DNA from: an uncultured Flavobacterium sp.
Lineage (GTDB): Bacteria > Bacteroidota > Bacteroidia > Flavobacteriales > Flavobacteriaceae
NCBI RefSeq assembly: GCF_951805225.1
Contig: NZ_OX638201.1
Location: forward strand, 5,332,001 to 5,396,000
Direction of reading: 5' to 3'
DNA length: 64,000 nucleotides
Shown: one piece after another, positions 18,578 through 27,156 of the stretch
How the letters are laid out: each line of letters opens with the position of its first letter
How positions within the stretch are numbered: the stretch's first letter is position 1
Notes under the pieces: model-generated
Told to the model about the DNA's origin: nothing
The model's database searches: none
What the model saw: the letters and a program-made list of their open reading frames with translations, nothing else
Position numbers and translations under genes: made by a program

Positions 18578-19410
18578 TGTTTAATTGTAATCGGTAAAAC
18601 ATAAGTCGATCTAACGATTTTGTTTTTTAGTTTTCCAGGTATCCAATTCGGCGCTGTTTTCAAAACTCTAATTGCTTCTTCTCCTATTTCTTTCGGTGTA
18701 TTTTTATCAAGGTTAAAATTACTCAAACTGCCATCTTCTTCTACAACAAATACAATAGATATTTCTCCATGAAATTTTTCTGTTTTGTTTGGAGCGACAT
18801 AATTTTTGGTAAAAAAATCGTAGAAGTTTTTAATCCCGTTTTCCGGAACAGGCAAAACATCCAAATCAGTTGAATTGTATATAATGTGATAATGAAAACT
18901 CCCCGTTTGAATTAAATCAGGAGGAATCATCACGCCCATCGTAATTCCGGTACTAATTTTTTCCGGTTTTGGTTTTTTAGATTCGACTTGATGCCCATAA
19001 CAGAAAGAAACAGGTTCGTTTTCATCTTGATTTTGAGTTGTATTGTCAACAATCTCGATTTTGTCAATTCTATTTTTGTTACCATCTTTATCCGAGCAGC
19101 TAAACAAAGTTGTTCCCATTGCAATAAACAAAGCCAGTAAAAATATTTTATGATAATGAGTTTGCGTATAAATAATACTACTCGGAATTTGAATTGTTAT
19201 CGTTTCTAATTGTTCATCTTTAAATCTTCCGCAAATTCTATTATTTTGATTTTGAATGAAAAAATGCTGAATTTCATCCGGTAACATTTCGGTAAAATCA
19301 ATAACAGTTTTAGAACAATTTAAACAAAAACGACCGTTATCTTTTGGGGTCATTTTGTCCCAGTTTTCTTGGCAAGGTTCAGGAATTGTTAGTTTGTGGT
19401 TTCTTACCAT
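18574..19410 (-). CDS. Second TonB C-terminal domain paralogue
   Basis: A tandem paralogue of the next gene. The frame can open at 19467, but alignment of MVRNHKLTIPEPCQENWDKM with the neighbour's MNNKYKIAIPEPC start supports the ATG at 19410, giving 278 residues. It has the same layout: Cys-containing cytosolic head (GRFCLNCSK, then ICGRFKDEQ), one hydrophobic segment (FLLALFIAMGTTLFSC), a variable linker and a TonB-C domain (PENGIKNFYDFFTKNY, FVVEEDGSLSNFNLD, APNWIPGKLKNK). The head and membrane segment are nearly identical between the two, while the periplasmic linkers differ, suggesting duplication followed by divergence of the outer-facing part. It is the first gene of a three-gene coupled cluster ending in dxs. 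Confidence 0.78.
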   Translation of the reverse strand: MVRNHKLTIPEPCQENWDKMTPKDNGRFCLNCSKTVIDFTEMLPDEIQHFFIQNQNNRICGRFKDEQLETITIQIPSSIIYTQTHYHKIFLLALFIAMGTTLFSCSDKDGNKNRIDKIEIVDNTTQNQDENEPVSFCYGHQVESKKPKPEKISTGITMGVMIPPDLIQTGSFHYHIIYNSTDLDVLPVPENGIKNFYDFFTKNYVAPNKTEKFHGEISIVFVVEEDGSLSNFNLDKNTPKEIGEEAIRVLKTAPNWIPGKLKNKIVRSTYVLPITIKQ

Positions 19411-19503
19411 ATTTTGAATATCAAGATTTAAATGTAATAAAAAAATAAATACTAAGACTTTCAACAAAAATGATTTATTAAAAAATGAGGTAATTATCTA
19501 TGC

Positions 19504-19540
19504 TAATCGCCTCAAAAAATAGCTATATTTGAGGTGATTA
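19504..19540. promoter_or_regulatory. Palindrome overlapping the fic promoter (candidate operator)
   Basis: The arms TAATCGCCTCAAA (19504-19516) and TTTGAGGTGATTA (19528-19540) match at 12 of 13 positions with an 11-base spacer. The right arm overlaps a perfect -7 element, TATATTTG at 19524-19531. A bound protein would block polymerase, and the Fic protein just downstream ends in a winged-helix domain, so autorepression is likely. Confidence 0.65.
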
Positions 19541-19557
19541 ATTTTAATAAATGCCTC

Positions 19558-20682
19558 ATGAGATATAACTGGCAGCTACCTAATTGGGGGGAATTTGTAT
19601 ATGATGATTCGGTATTAGATTCATTATGTATTGAATTTGCATTGGAAACTGGGGAATTAAAAGGGCTTGTAAATTCTTTATCTAGCGAAATTCAAAAAGA
19701 AACTATTATGCAATTTATGATTTCAGAAGCTATTAAAACTTCTGAAATTGAAGGAGAATTTTTTAGTAGGCAAGATATAATGTCTTCCATTAAGAAAAAT
19801 TTGGGTTTAGATGATGGGTTTGGTAAAATAAGAAACAAAAATGCTCAAGGTGTTGGAAAACTGATGGTAGTAGTTAGAAATTCTTATGCTGATAAATTAT
19901 CTCAATTATCTTTAAAACAATGGCATTATATTTTGATGGAATATTCAAGACATATCAATCCTGGTGAATATAGAATAGGAGAAGAACCTATGCAAATCGT
20001 TTCGGGAAGTTATGATAAAGAAATAGTTCACTTTGAAGCTCCACCATCAAACCAGATTCTATTTGAAATGGAAAAATTCATTAAGTGGTATAATGGTTTT
20101 AAAGTAAAAACAACTGATATTAAAAAAGCACTGATTAAAACTTCGATTTCTCATTTATATTTTGAAAGTATTCATCCTTTTGAAGATGGGAATGGAAGGA
20201 TAGGTAGAGCTATTGCCGAAAAATGTCTTTCAGAATCTTTAAACCGACCCGTTTTAATGAGTATTTCAAGTACTATTGAACAAAATAAAAAAAAGTATTA
20301 CCAATCTTTAAAAGAAGCGCAACGAACACTTGAAATTACAGATTGGATTTTTTATTTTTCTAACTTGATTTTAGATTCTCAGAAAAATGCAAAGCAAATT
20401 ATTCTTTTTACTTTAAACAAAAGTAGATTTATGGATCAGTTTAAGAATAAAATGAATGAAAGGCAGACAAAAGCGGTATTGAAAATGTTTGAATACGGTA
20501 TTGCTGGTTTTGTAGGCGGAATGACAACTACAAAATATATTTCTATTACTAAAACTTCCAGAGCAACAGCTACAAGAGATCTGCAGAATTTGACTGATAA
20601 TAGTATTTTAATACCAAAAGGAGAAGGCAGAAGTCGATCATATGATTTGAACTTGTCCGATAAAGAGATATCTAAAATTTAA
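19558..20682 (+). CDS. Fic-family AMP transferase with DUF4172 head and HTH tail
   Basis: A GTG at 19534 is in frame, but it lies just behind the -7 element and within the palindrome, and the family N-terminus YNWQLPNW begins right after the ATG at 19558, so that start (374 residues) is preferred. A DUF4172-like head is followed by the inhibitory helix motif TSEIEG at 61-66, matching [ST]xxxE[GN], and the Fic domain with intact HPFEDGNGR at 206-214. The final ~70 residues, including TSRATATRDLQNLTDNSIL, form a winged-helix DNA-binding domain. Fic proteins usually transfer AMP from ATP to protein hydroxyls, and the inhibitory helix keeps such enzymes quiet. The target is unknown. No separate antitoxin gene is next to it, in keeping with the built-in inhibitor. 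Confidence 0.92.
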   Translation: MRYNWQLPNWGEFVYDDSVLDSLCIEFALETGELKGLVNSLSSEIQKETIMQFMISEAIKTSEIEGEFFSRQDIMSSIKKNLGLDDGFGKIRNKNAQGVGKLMVVVRNSYADKLSQLSLKQWHYILMEYSRHINPGEYRIGEEPMQIVSGSYDKEIVHFEAPPSNQILFEMEKFIKWYNGFKVKTTDIKKALIKTSISHLYFESIHPFEDGNGRIGRAIAEKCLSESLNRPVLMSISSTIEQNKKKYYQSLKEAQRTLEITDWIFYFSNLILDSQKNAKQIILFTLNKSRFMDQFKNKMNERQTKAVLKMFEYGIAGFVGGMTTTKYISITKTSRATATRDLQNLTDNSILIPKGEGRSRSYDLNLSDKEISKI

Positions 20683-20719
20683 AGTTTTGAATTCTTTTAA
20701 AAATAATTATTCAAAACCC

Positions 20720-20727
20720 TACTTTTG
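20720..20727 (+). promoter_or_regulatory. tadA -7 element, possibly leaderless transcript
   Basis: TACTTTTG matches TAnnTTTG perfectly and ends only 5 bases before the tadA ATG, so transcription would begin at or next to the start codon. Confidence 0.6.
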
Positions 20728-20732
20728 CAATT

Positions 20733-21176
20733 ATGATAAATCCTTTCACCGACGAATATTTCATGAAAAAAGCTTTGCAGGAAGCTGAAATGGCTTTTGA
20801 TAAAGGCGAAATTCCTGTTGGAGCAATTATAGTAGTTGCGGATAAAGTAATTGCCAGAAGTCATAATCTAACGGAGTTGTTAAATGATGTTACGGCTCAT
20901 GCCGAAATGCAGGCAATAACGGCAGCTGCCAACTTTCTAGGCGGAAAATATTTGAAAGATTGCACACTTTATGTTACACTCGAACCTTGTCAAATGTGTG
21001 CAGGAGCTTTGTATTGGAGTCAGATTTCTAAAATTGTTTTTGGAGCCAGAGACGAACAACGTGGTTTTATGACAATGGGAACAAAATTACATCCGAAAAC
21101 GACCGTTGTTTCTGGAATTATGGCCAATGAAGCTGCAGATTTAATGAAGCGTTTCTTTATAGAAAGACGTAAGTAA
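20733..21176 (+). CDS. tadA: tRNA-specific adenosine deaminase
   Basis: A 147-residue cytidine-deaminase-fold enzyme that converts A34 to inosine in the anticodon wobble position. The zinc site is intact: HAE at 56-58 with catalytic Glu58, and PCQMC at 85-89. The C-terminal RRFFIERR-type tail (MKRFFIERRK) is typical of TadA. It is an essential gene in most bacteria. It is monocistronic here, with a -7 element almost touching its start codon. Confidence 0.93.
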   Translation: MINPFTDEYFMKKALQEAEMAFDKGEIPVGAIIVVADKVIARSHNLTELLNDVTAHAEMQAITAAANFLGGKYLKDCTLYVTLEPCQMCAGALYWSQISKIVFGARDEQRGFMTMGTKLHPKTTVVSGIMANEAADLMKRFFIERRK

Positions 21177-21357
21177 TTCTTGTTTTTCTCCTTCAAAAAA
21201 ATAATTTCACTTAGGGAATTTTCTTCTTAAAAATATTTCGGAAAATACTTTATATTTACTACAATATTATTGATATTTCATTAGTTATGCCTTTAACAAT
21301 GAAATGTTAAATACGCTCTGTTTTTTTTAACCAAGTAACCATTAACTCTAAATAAAA

Positions 21358-24300
21358 GTGAAAGCAAAAGGATTAGTTCTCGTGTTTTGTGTGTTTTTTA
21401 TTTTTCAATCTTGCGGTCGCAAATCAGCAGCCGATTTCAATTCCGATTTTTCATTATTTAAAGAGTATATAGTCAGTTTCACGGGAGGAATAGTCTCGTC
21501 GGAATCTGATATTCGGGTGGTTTTAGCTTTCGATAAAAAAGATTGGAAAGTGAATCAGGTTTTAGACAGCGATTTACTTGATATTTCGCCAAGCGTAGAC
21601 GGAAAAATAGTAGCGCTTTCCACAAACACACTTGCTTTTATTCCCGAAAAAAAGCTGAAACCCGGAACAGAATATCAAGTTACTTTAAACTTAGATAAAC
21701 TTACCGCAATTCCGAAAGAGAAAGAAAAAGAGCTTTCGAAATTTAACTTTACAGTAAAAACAATCAAGCAGGATTTTACAATAAATACTGCCGATATTCA
21801 GTCGTATAGTAAAGAATATCAATATCTTAATTGTGTTTTAAAAACAGCAGATAATATTGATCTTGAAACCGCTATTAAATTAGTTTCGGCCAATCAAAAA
21901 GGGAATAAACTTAAAATCAAATTCGAAAAAAAATCTGGTTCAGGCAAAGAATTTAATTTTATTATTGATAGTATTCAGCGTTATGATGAAGGAACAAATC
22001 TTGAGATTCTGTATGACGGAAGTGATTTTGATATTGATCAGAAAGGAGAATTAGATTATGCAGTTTCAGGTTTAAACGAATTTAAAATTGTAAAAGTCGA
22101 GGTTCCGGAAGGAACCAATCAATCGGTTTTGATTAATTTTTCTGAACCATTAGAAAAAGGACAGGATTTCAAAGGCTTGGTTTCGATTCAGAATGCTAAT
22201 AATTTAAAATTTTCTACTCAGGGAAATTTACTGAAAGTGTATTTTAGTAATGAAGCGCCGGCCAAAAAAGAAGAACCCGTTCCTGTTGCTGTCGAAGAAT
22301 CAACAGTTTCCCTTACCGATTCAGTTACAACTGTTATTGATAGTGCTGCGGCGGTAGTTGATGCTGCTGTAGAAGTGGTTAAGAATGATGAAGCCGAACC
22401 ACAGCAAATTCTGGCAGGAGATTTATTGATTGAAGTTTTTCAGGGAATCGAAAGCCAATATGGTAAAAAAATGGATTCTAACTACAATCAGAAAATCACT
22501 TTTGACCAAATAAAACCGGGCGTTCGTTTCATAAAAAACGGAACGATTTTGCCAAGTTCAAATAACTTAAAATTAAATTTTGAAGCCGTAAATTTAAGTG
22601 CAGTTGATGTAAAAGTATATAAGATTTACAAGAACAACATTCTTCAATTTCTTCAATATAATGAATTAAACGGAAGTCAGAATCTCAAGAAAGTAGCACA
22701 GCCCGTCGCCAAAACCACGCTCAAATTAAACGAAAGTGCTTTGGTAAATCCGGCTAAATGGAACACGTTTGCTTTAGATTTATCTAAAATAATTACGCCG
22801 GAACCAGGTGCAATCTATAGAGTGGAATTTGTATATAAAAAGAAATATTCTTTATATAAATGCGAAACTTCAGAAAATGATGAAACTTCAGAAGAGGAAG
22901 AAGAAGTAGATGAAAATGATGTAAACTACAGCGGAAACTCTTACGACGATTATTACTATGATGATTATGAATGGAGAGAAAGTCAGGATCCTTGTACCAA
23001 TTCGTATTATTATAATGCCAGAATAGCGACCAATATTTTGGCGACAGATTTAGGTGTTATTGCTAAAAGAGGCGAGAATAAATCCTATTTATTTGCCGTA
23101 AATAATATTGTGACAACAGAACCTGTTTCAAATGCACGAGTTGATTTATATACGTATCAGCAGCAAAAAATAACGACTGGGGCAACTAGCAGCGAAGGAA
23201 TAGCTTCTTTTCAACTGGATAAATTCGCTTATTTTGCGATCGTTACCGTAGGAGATCAGTCTACTTATGTAAAACTCGATGACGGACTTTCTTTATCGGT
23301 TAGTAATTTTGATGTTGCCGGAGAGACTTTACAGAAAGGATTAAAAGGCTTTATTTATGGCGAACGTGGCGTTTGGCGTCCGGGAGATAATTTGTATTTG
23401 TCTTTTATTTTGAATGATGTTTCGAATAAGTTACCGAAATCACATCCAATTAAATTCAGATTGAATGATCCAAATGGTAAAACAACTTATCAGACGATTC
23501 AGAAGACAAACGATTTAAATCATTATTCATTCGTAGTTCCAACAAGTGCAGATGCGCCAACTGGAAATTGGGAAGCTATGATAAGTGTTGGTGGTGCGAA
23601 GTTTTACAAGAGCATTAAAATCGAAACGATTAAGCCGAATCGCTTAAAAATAAAGAATAATTTCTCAAGAAAGACTCTTTCATCTTCTTATCCAAATACA
23701 AGTAATCTCGAAGTTACATGGCTTCACGGCGCAATTGCGAAAAACCTGAATGTAGAAATGCAAGCTAAGTTTTCGCAGCAAACAACAACATTTAAAGGAT
23801 ATGAGAAATTTACTTTTGATGATTTAGTACGTCAATTTAGTACTGAAGAAATTAATGTTTTCTCTGGAAAATTAAACGAAAACGGAAAAGCTTCAGTAAA
23901 TATTGAACCAAAATTACAAGGACAAGCGCCGGGAATGCTTCGCGCTTCTTTCATCACAAAAGTGTATGAAGAAGGAGGAGATTTTAGTACAGATGTTATT
24001 TCGACAACGTATTCACCTTATAAAACTTATGTAGGAATAAAATCTCCGGAACCAAATAAATACGGAATGTTGGAAACCAGAACCAACAACCGTTTTGATA
24101 TTGTGACACTGGATGAAAACGGAAGACCAAAATCAGTTCGAAATCTGGAAGTAAAAGTTTATAAAGTTGAGTGGCGCTGGTGGTGGGATGCATCAAGCGA
24201 TAATTTGTCGAATTATAATTCTTCGAATGCGACAACGGCATACAAAACTTATATTATCAATACAGATGCAAGCGGAAAAGGACACATTCAGTTTTCGTTA

Positions 24301-27027
24301 GCCGATGAGGAATGGGGACGTTATTTAATTCGTGTTTCAGATAACCCGAATGGTCATGCAACTGCTCTTACCGTAAATATAGATTGGCCAATTTGGTCTG
24401 GAAAAACACGTAATAGAGATGCTTCTACGGCAAATATGTTAGTGTTTTCTACCGATAAAAAGAATTATGCAGTAGGTGAAAAAGCACAAATATCTTTCCC
24501 TTCAAGTGAAGGTGGGCGTGCTTTAATTTCGATCGAAAATGGATCAAAAGTAGTGCAGACAATTTGGGCAAAAACACAAAAAGGAGAGACTAAAGTTGAA
24601 GTTCCAATTACTTCGGCAATGGCGCCAAACGTGTATTTTAATATCACGCTTTTACAACCGCACGCTTCAACTAAAAATGATTCGCCAATTCGTATGTATG
24701 GAATCGTTCCGATAGAAGTTGTCGATAAAAACACAATTCTTGCGCCAACACTTTCGATGCCGGACGTTTTAAAACCGGAACAAACTTTTACAGTAAAAGT
24801 AGGTGAGAAAACAGGTAAAGAAATGACGTATACAATTGCAGTTGTTGATGAAGGTTTACTGGACTTAACACGTTTTAAAACGCCAAATGCATGGGATAGT
24901 TTTTATGTTCGTGAAGCTTTAGGAGTAAAAACCTGGGATATTTATGATGATGTAATTGGTGCATATGGCGGAAAAATAAATCAGATTTTCAGTATTGGTG
25001 GAGATCAGGATTTAGGTGGTGGAAAAGCCAAAAAAGCCAACCGTTTTAAACCAGTTGTTTTATATTATGGTCCGTTTAAATTAGAAAAAGGACAAACGAA
25101 ATCACATCAATTAAAATTGCCAAAATATATTGGTTCTGTTCGAACAATGGTTGTTGCCGGTGATGCAAATACGAGCGCTTATGGAAGTGTCGAAAAAGCA
25201 ACTCCTGTAAAAAGTCCGTTGATGGTTTTGGCTTCATTGCCAAGAAAAATTTCTCCATCAGAAAAAGTGACTCTCCCGGTTACGGTTTTTGCAACTGAAA
25301 AGAATATCAAAAATGTTTCGATTCAGATTAAAACAAGCAACGGGTTACAAGTAATGGGAAGTGCTACACAATCATTGAATTTTACAGAACCGGATGAGAA
25401 AATGGCTTATTTTAATCTGGTAGTTGGCTCTGCAACGGGAATCGCAAAGGTTCAAGTTGTTGCAACTTCAGGAAAAGAGAAATCGGTTTATGATGTCGAA
25501 ATTGATATGACGAACCCAAATCCGGTTACGAATACATTTACAGATATTATTTTACCTCCAAATAGTACCAAAACGATTTCATGGAAAACTTTTGGAGTTT
25601 CAGGAAGTAATAAAGCAAGATTAGAGGTGTCGTCAATGCCAACGATGAATTTGAACGGAAGATTACAATTCTTGATTCAATATCCACATGGTTGTGTAGA
25701 GCAAACTACATCATCCGTTTTTCCTCAATTATTCTTAAATGATGTTGTCGATTTAGACGCAACAAGAAAAGCGCTAATTCAAAAAAACATTACTGCTGGA
25801 ATTACAAGATTAGGAAGCTTTCAATTATCAAACGGAGGATTGTCGTATTGGCAAGGAAACACAATTGCAGACGATTGGGGAAGTTCATATGTCGGACATT
25901 TCCTGATTGAAGCAGAGAAAAAAGGATATGTTTTGCCAATTAATTTCAAATCAAAATGGATTTCGTATCAACAAAAAGAAGCGAAACAATGGCGTTTTGA
26001 ACCTAAATATGGTAATGATTTAGCGCAATCTTATAGATTATATACATTGGCTTTGGCCGGAAATGCAGATTTGTCTTCGATGAACAGATTACGTGAAACT
26101 AAAGGTATTTCTAACGAAAGTAAACTTCGCTTGGCGGCAGCTTATGTTTTGGCTGGGCAAAAATCGGCAGGACAAAATCTTTTACTAAATACTAGTATTG
26201 ACAGCGAATCAGATGGTTACAATTATTACTATTATGGTTCAAGTGAAAGAAACAGAGCAATGGCTTTAGAAACGATGTTGCTTTTGGGGCAAAAACAAAA
26301 AGCATTTACTTTGGCTACAAAACTTGCAAAAGAAATGTCAAACAATCAATGGATGAGCACGCAAACAACGGCGTATTGTTTATATTCAATGTCGAAATTT
26401 GCTATTGCCAATGGTCCTAAAGGAATTAATCTTCAGTTTAGTAAAAACGGAAAAGGAGAAACGATAAGCACTCAAAAAACAGTTGCAGACAGAAGTTTGA
26501 TTGTTCAAAGTGGTGCAAATAATATTGTGTTGAAAAATCTTAAAAACAACACTGTTTATGTTCGTGTTTTAAATACTGGAATTTTACCAATTGGACAGGA
26601 AAAAGAAATTCAAAGCGATGTTTCGGCTGCTATTGTTTTCAAAAACAGAAAAGGAAGCACAATCAATGTTTCGAAAATTAGTCAGGGAACTGAATTTATT
26701 GCAGAGGTTACGATTAAAAACCAAAGAAATGAAAGTGTTCAAAATGTAGCTTTATCACAGATTCTGCCTTCAGGTTTCGAAATTGTAAATACGCGTTTCA
26801 CCGATTACGGAGACGCTACAAACAATACTGCTGATTATATTGATATTCGTGATGATAGAACTAATTTCTATTTTGGAATGAAAGCCAGAGAAACAAAAAC
26901 ATTTAGAATCCTACTCAACGCATCATATCTGGGGAATTATTATTTGCCGGGATTGCAATGTGAAGCGATGTATGACAATACATTTCTAGCGAGAACAAAA
27001 GGTTTTTGGGTTGAAGTAGTAAAATAA
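21358..27027 (+). CDS. Alpha-2-macroglobulin family lipoprotein
   Basis: The 1889-residue protein starts at a GTG and leads straight into a lipoprotein signal (GLVLVFCVFFIFQSC). Macroglobulin and bait-like domains follow (KGLKGFIYGERGVWRPGDNLY). The intact thioester motif GCVEQ lies at about 1445-1449, with Cys1446, followed by the alpha-helical toroid (LSNGGLSYWQG) and a C-terminal receptor-like domain. Such bacterial macroglobulins trap foreign proteases in the periplasm or at the membrane and are usually paired with PBP1C, as here. An unusual acidic, Tyr-rich insert near residues 503-545 (SEEEEEVDEND, then DDYYYDDYEW) is bounded by two cysteines. The gene and pbpC are separated by a 129-bp gap with an inverted repeat. 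Confidence 0.93.
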   Translation: MKAKGLVLVFCVFFIFQSCGRKSAADFNSDFSLFKEYIVSFTGGIVSSESDIRVVLAFDKKDWKVNQVLDSDLLDISPSVDGKIVALSTNTLAFIPEKKLKPGTEYQVTLNLDKLTAIPKEKEKELSKFNFTVKTIKQDFTINTADIQSYSKEYQYLNCVLKTADNIDLETAIKLVSANQKGNKLKIKFEKKSGSGKEFNFIIDSIQRYDEGTNLEILYDGSDFDIDQKGELDYAVSGLNEFKIVKVEVPEGTNQSVLINFSEPLEKGQDFKGLVSIQNANNLKFSTQGNLLKVYFSNEAPAKKEEPVPVAVEESTVSLTDSVTTVIDSAAAVVDAAVEVVKNDEAEPQQILAGDLLIEVFQGIESQYGKKMDSNYNQKITFDQIKPGVRFIKNGTILPSSNNLKLNFEAVNLSAVDVKVYKIYKNNILQFLQYNELNGSQNLKKVAQPVAKTTLKLNESALVNPAKWNTFALDLSKIITPEPGAIYRVEFVYKKKYSLYKCETSENDETSEEEEEVDENDVNYSGNSYDDYYYDDYEWRESQDPCTNSYYYNARIATNILATDLGVIAKRGENKSYLFAVNNIVTTEPVSNARVDLYTYQQQKITTGATSSEGIASFQLDKFAYFAIVTVGDQSTYVKLDDGLSLSVSNFDVAGETLQKGLKGFIYGERGVWRPGDNLYLSFILNDVSNKLPKSHPIKFRLNDPNGKTTYQTIQKTNDLNHYSFVVPTSADAPTGNWEAMISVGGAKFYKSIKIETIKPNRLKIKNNFSRKTLSSSYPNTSNLEVTWLHGAIAKNLNVEMQAKFSQQTTTFKGYEKFTFDDLVRQFSTEEINVFSGKLNENGKASVNIEPKLQGQAPGMLRASFITKVYEEGGDFSTDVISTTYSPYKTYVGIKSPEPNKYGMLETRTNNRFDIVTLDENGRPKSVRNLEVKVYKVEWRWWWDASSDNLSNYNSSNATTAYKTYIINTDASGKGHIQFSLADEEWGRYLIRVSDNPNGHATALTVNIDWPIWSGKTRNRDASTANMLVFSTDKKNYAVGEKAQISFPSSEGGRALISIENGSKVVQTIWAKTQKGETKVEVPITSAMAPNVYFNITLLQPHASTKNDSPIRMYGIVPIEVVDKNTILAPTLSMPDVLKPEQTFTVKVGEKTGKEMTYTIAVVDEGLLDLTRFKTPNAWDSFYVREALGVKTWDIYDDVIGAYGGKINQIFSIGGDQDLGGGKAKKANRFKPVVLYYGPFKLEKGQTKSHQLKLPKYIGSVRTMVVAGDANTSAYGSVEKATPVKSPLMVLASLPRKISPSEKVTLPVTVFATEKNIKNVSIQIKTSNGLQVMGSATQSLNFTEPDEKMAYFNLVVGSATGIAKVQVVATSGKEKSVYDVEIDMTNPNPVTNTFTDIILPPNSTKTISWKTFGVSGSNKARLEVSSMPTMNLNGRLQFLIQYPHGCVEQTTSSVFPQLFLNDVVDLDATRKALIQKNITAGITRLGSFQLSNGGLSYWQGNTIADDWGSSYVGHFLIEAEKKGYVLPINFKSKWISYQQKEAKQWRFEPKYGNDLAQSYRLYTLALAGNADLSSMNRLRETKGISNESKLRLAAAYVLAGQKSAGQNLLLNTSIDSESDGYNYYYYGSSERNRAMALETMLLLGQKQKAFTLATKLAKEMSNNQWMSTQTTAYCLYSMSKFAIANGPKGINLQFSKNGKGETISTQKTVADRSLIVQSGANNIVLKNLKNNTVYVRVLNTGILPIGQEKEIQSDVSAAIVFKNRKGSTINVSKISQGTEFIAEVTIKNQRNESVQNVALSQILPSGFEIVNTRFTDYGDATNNTADYIDIRDDRTNFYFGMKARETKTFRILLNASYLGNYYLPGLQCEAMYDNTFLARTKGFWVEVVK

Positions 27028-27038
27028 AATATATGGCC

Positions 27039-27139
27039 CACGGGTTTTACGGATTAAACGGATTTACACCGATTTTTTATTGAATCAGATCAGATTAAAT
27101 TTAATCTGCGGAAACCAGTTCAATCCGTAAAAATCCGTG
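27039..27139. repeat. Inverted repeat between the macroglobulin gene and pbpC
   Basis: The arms CACGGGTTTTACGGATT (27039-27055) and AATCCGTAAAAATCCGTG (27122-27139) are close complements around a spacer that itself contains AGATTAAATTTAATCT. The element resembles dispersed Flavobacterium intergenic repeats and could attenuate pbpC expression. Confidence 0.6.
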
Positions 27140-27156
27140 AGCTAAAACTAAAAGCT

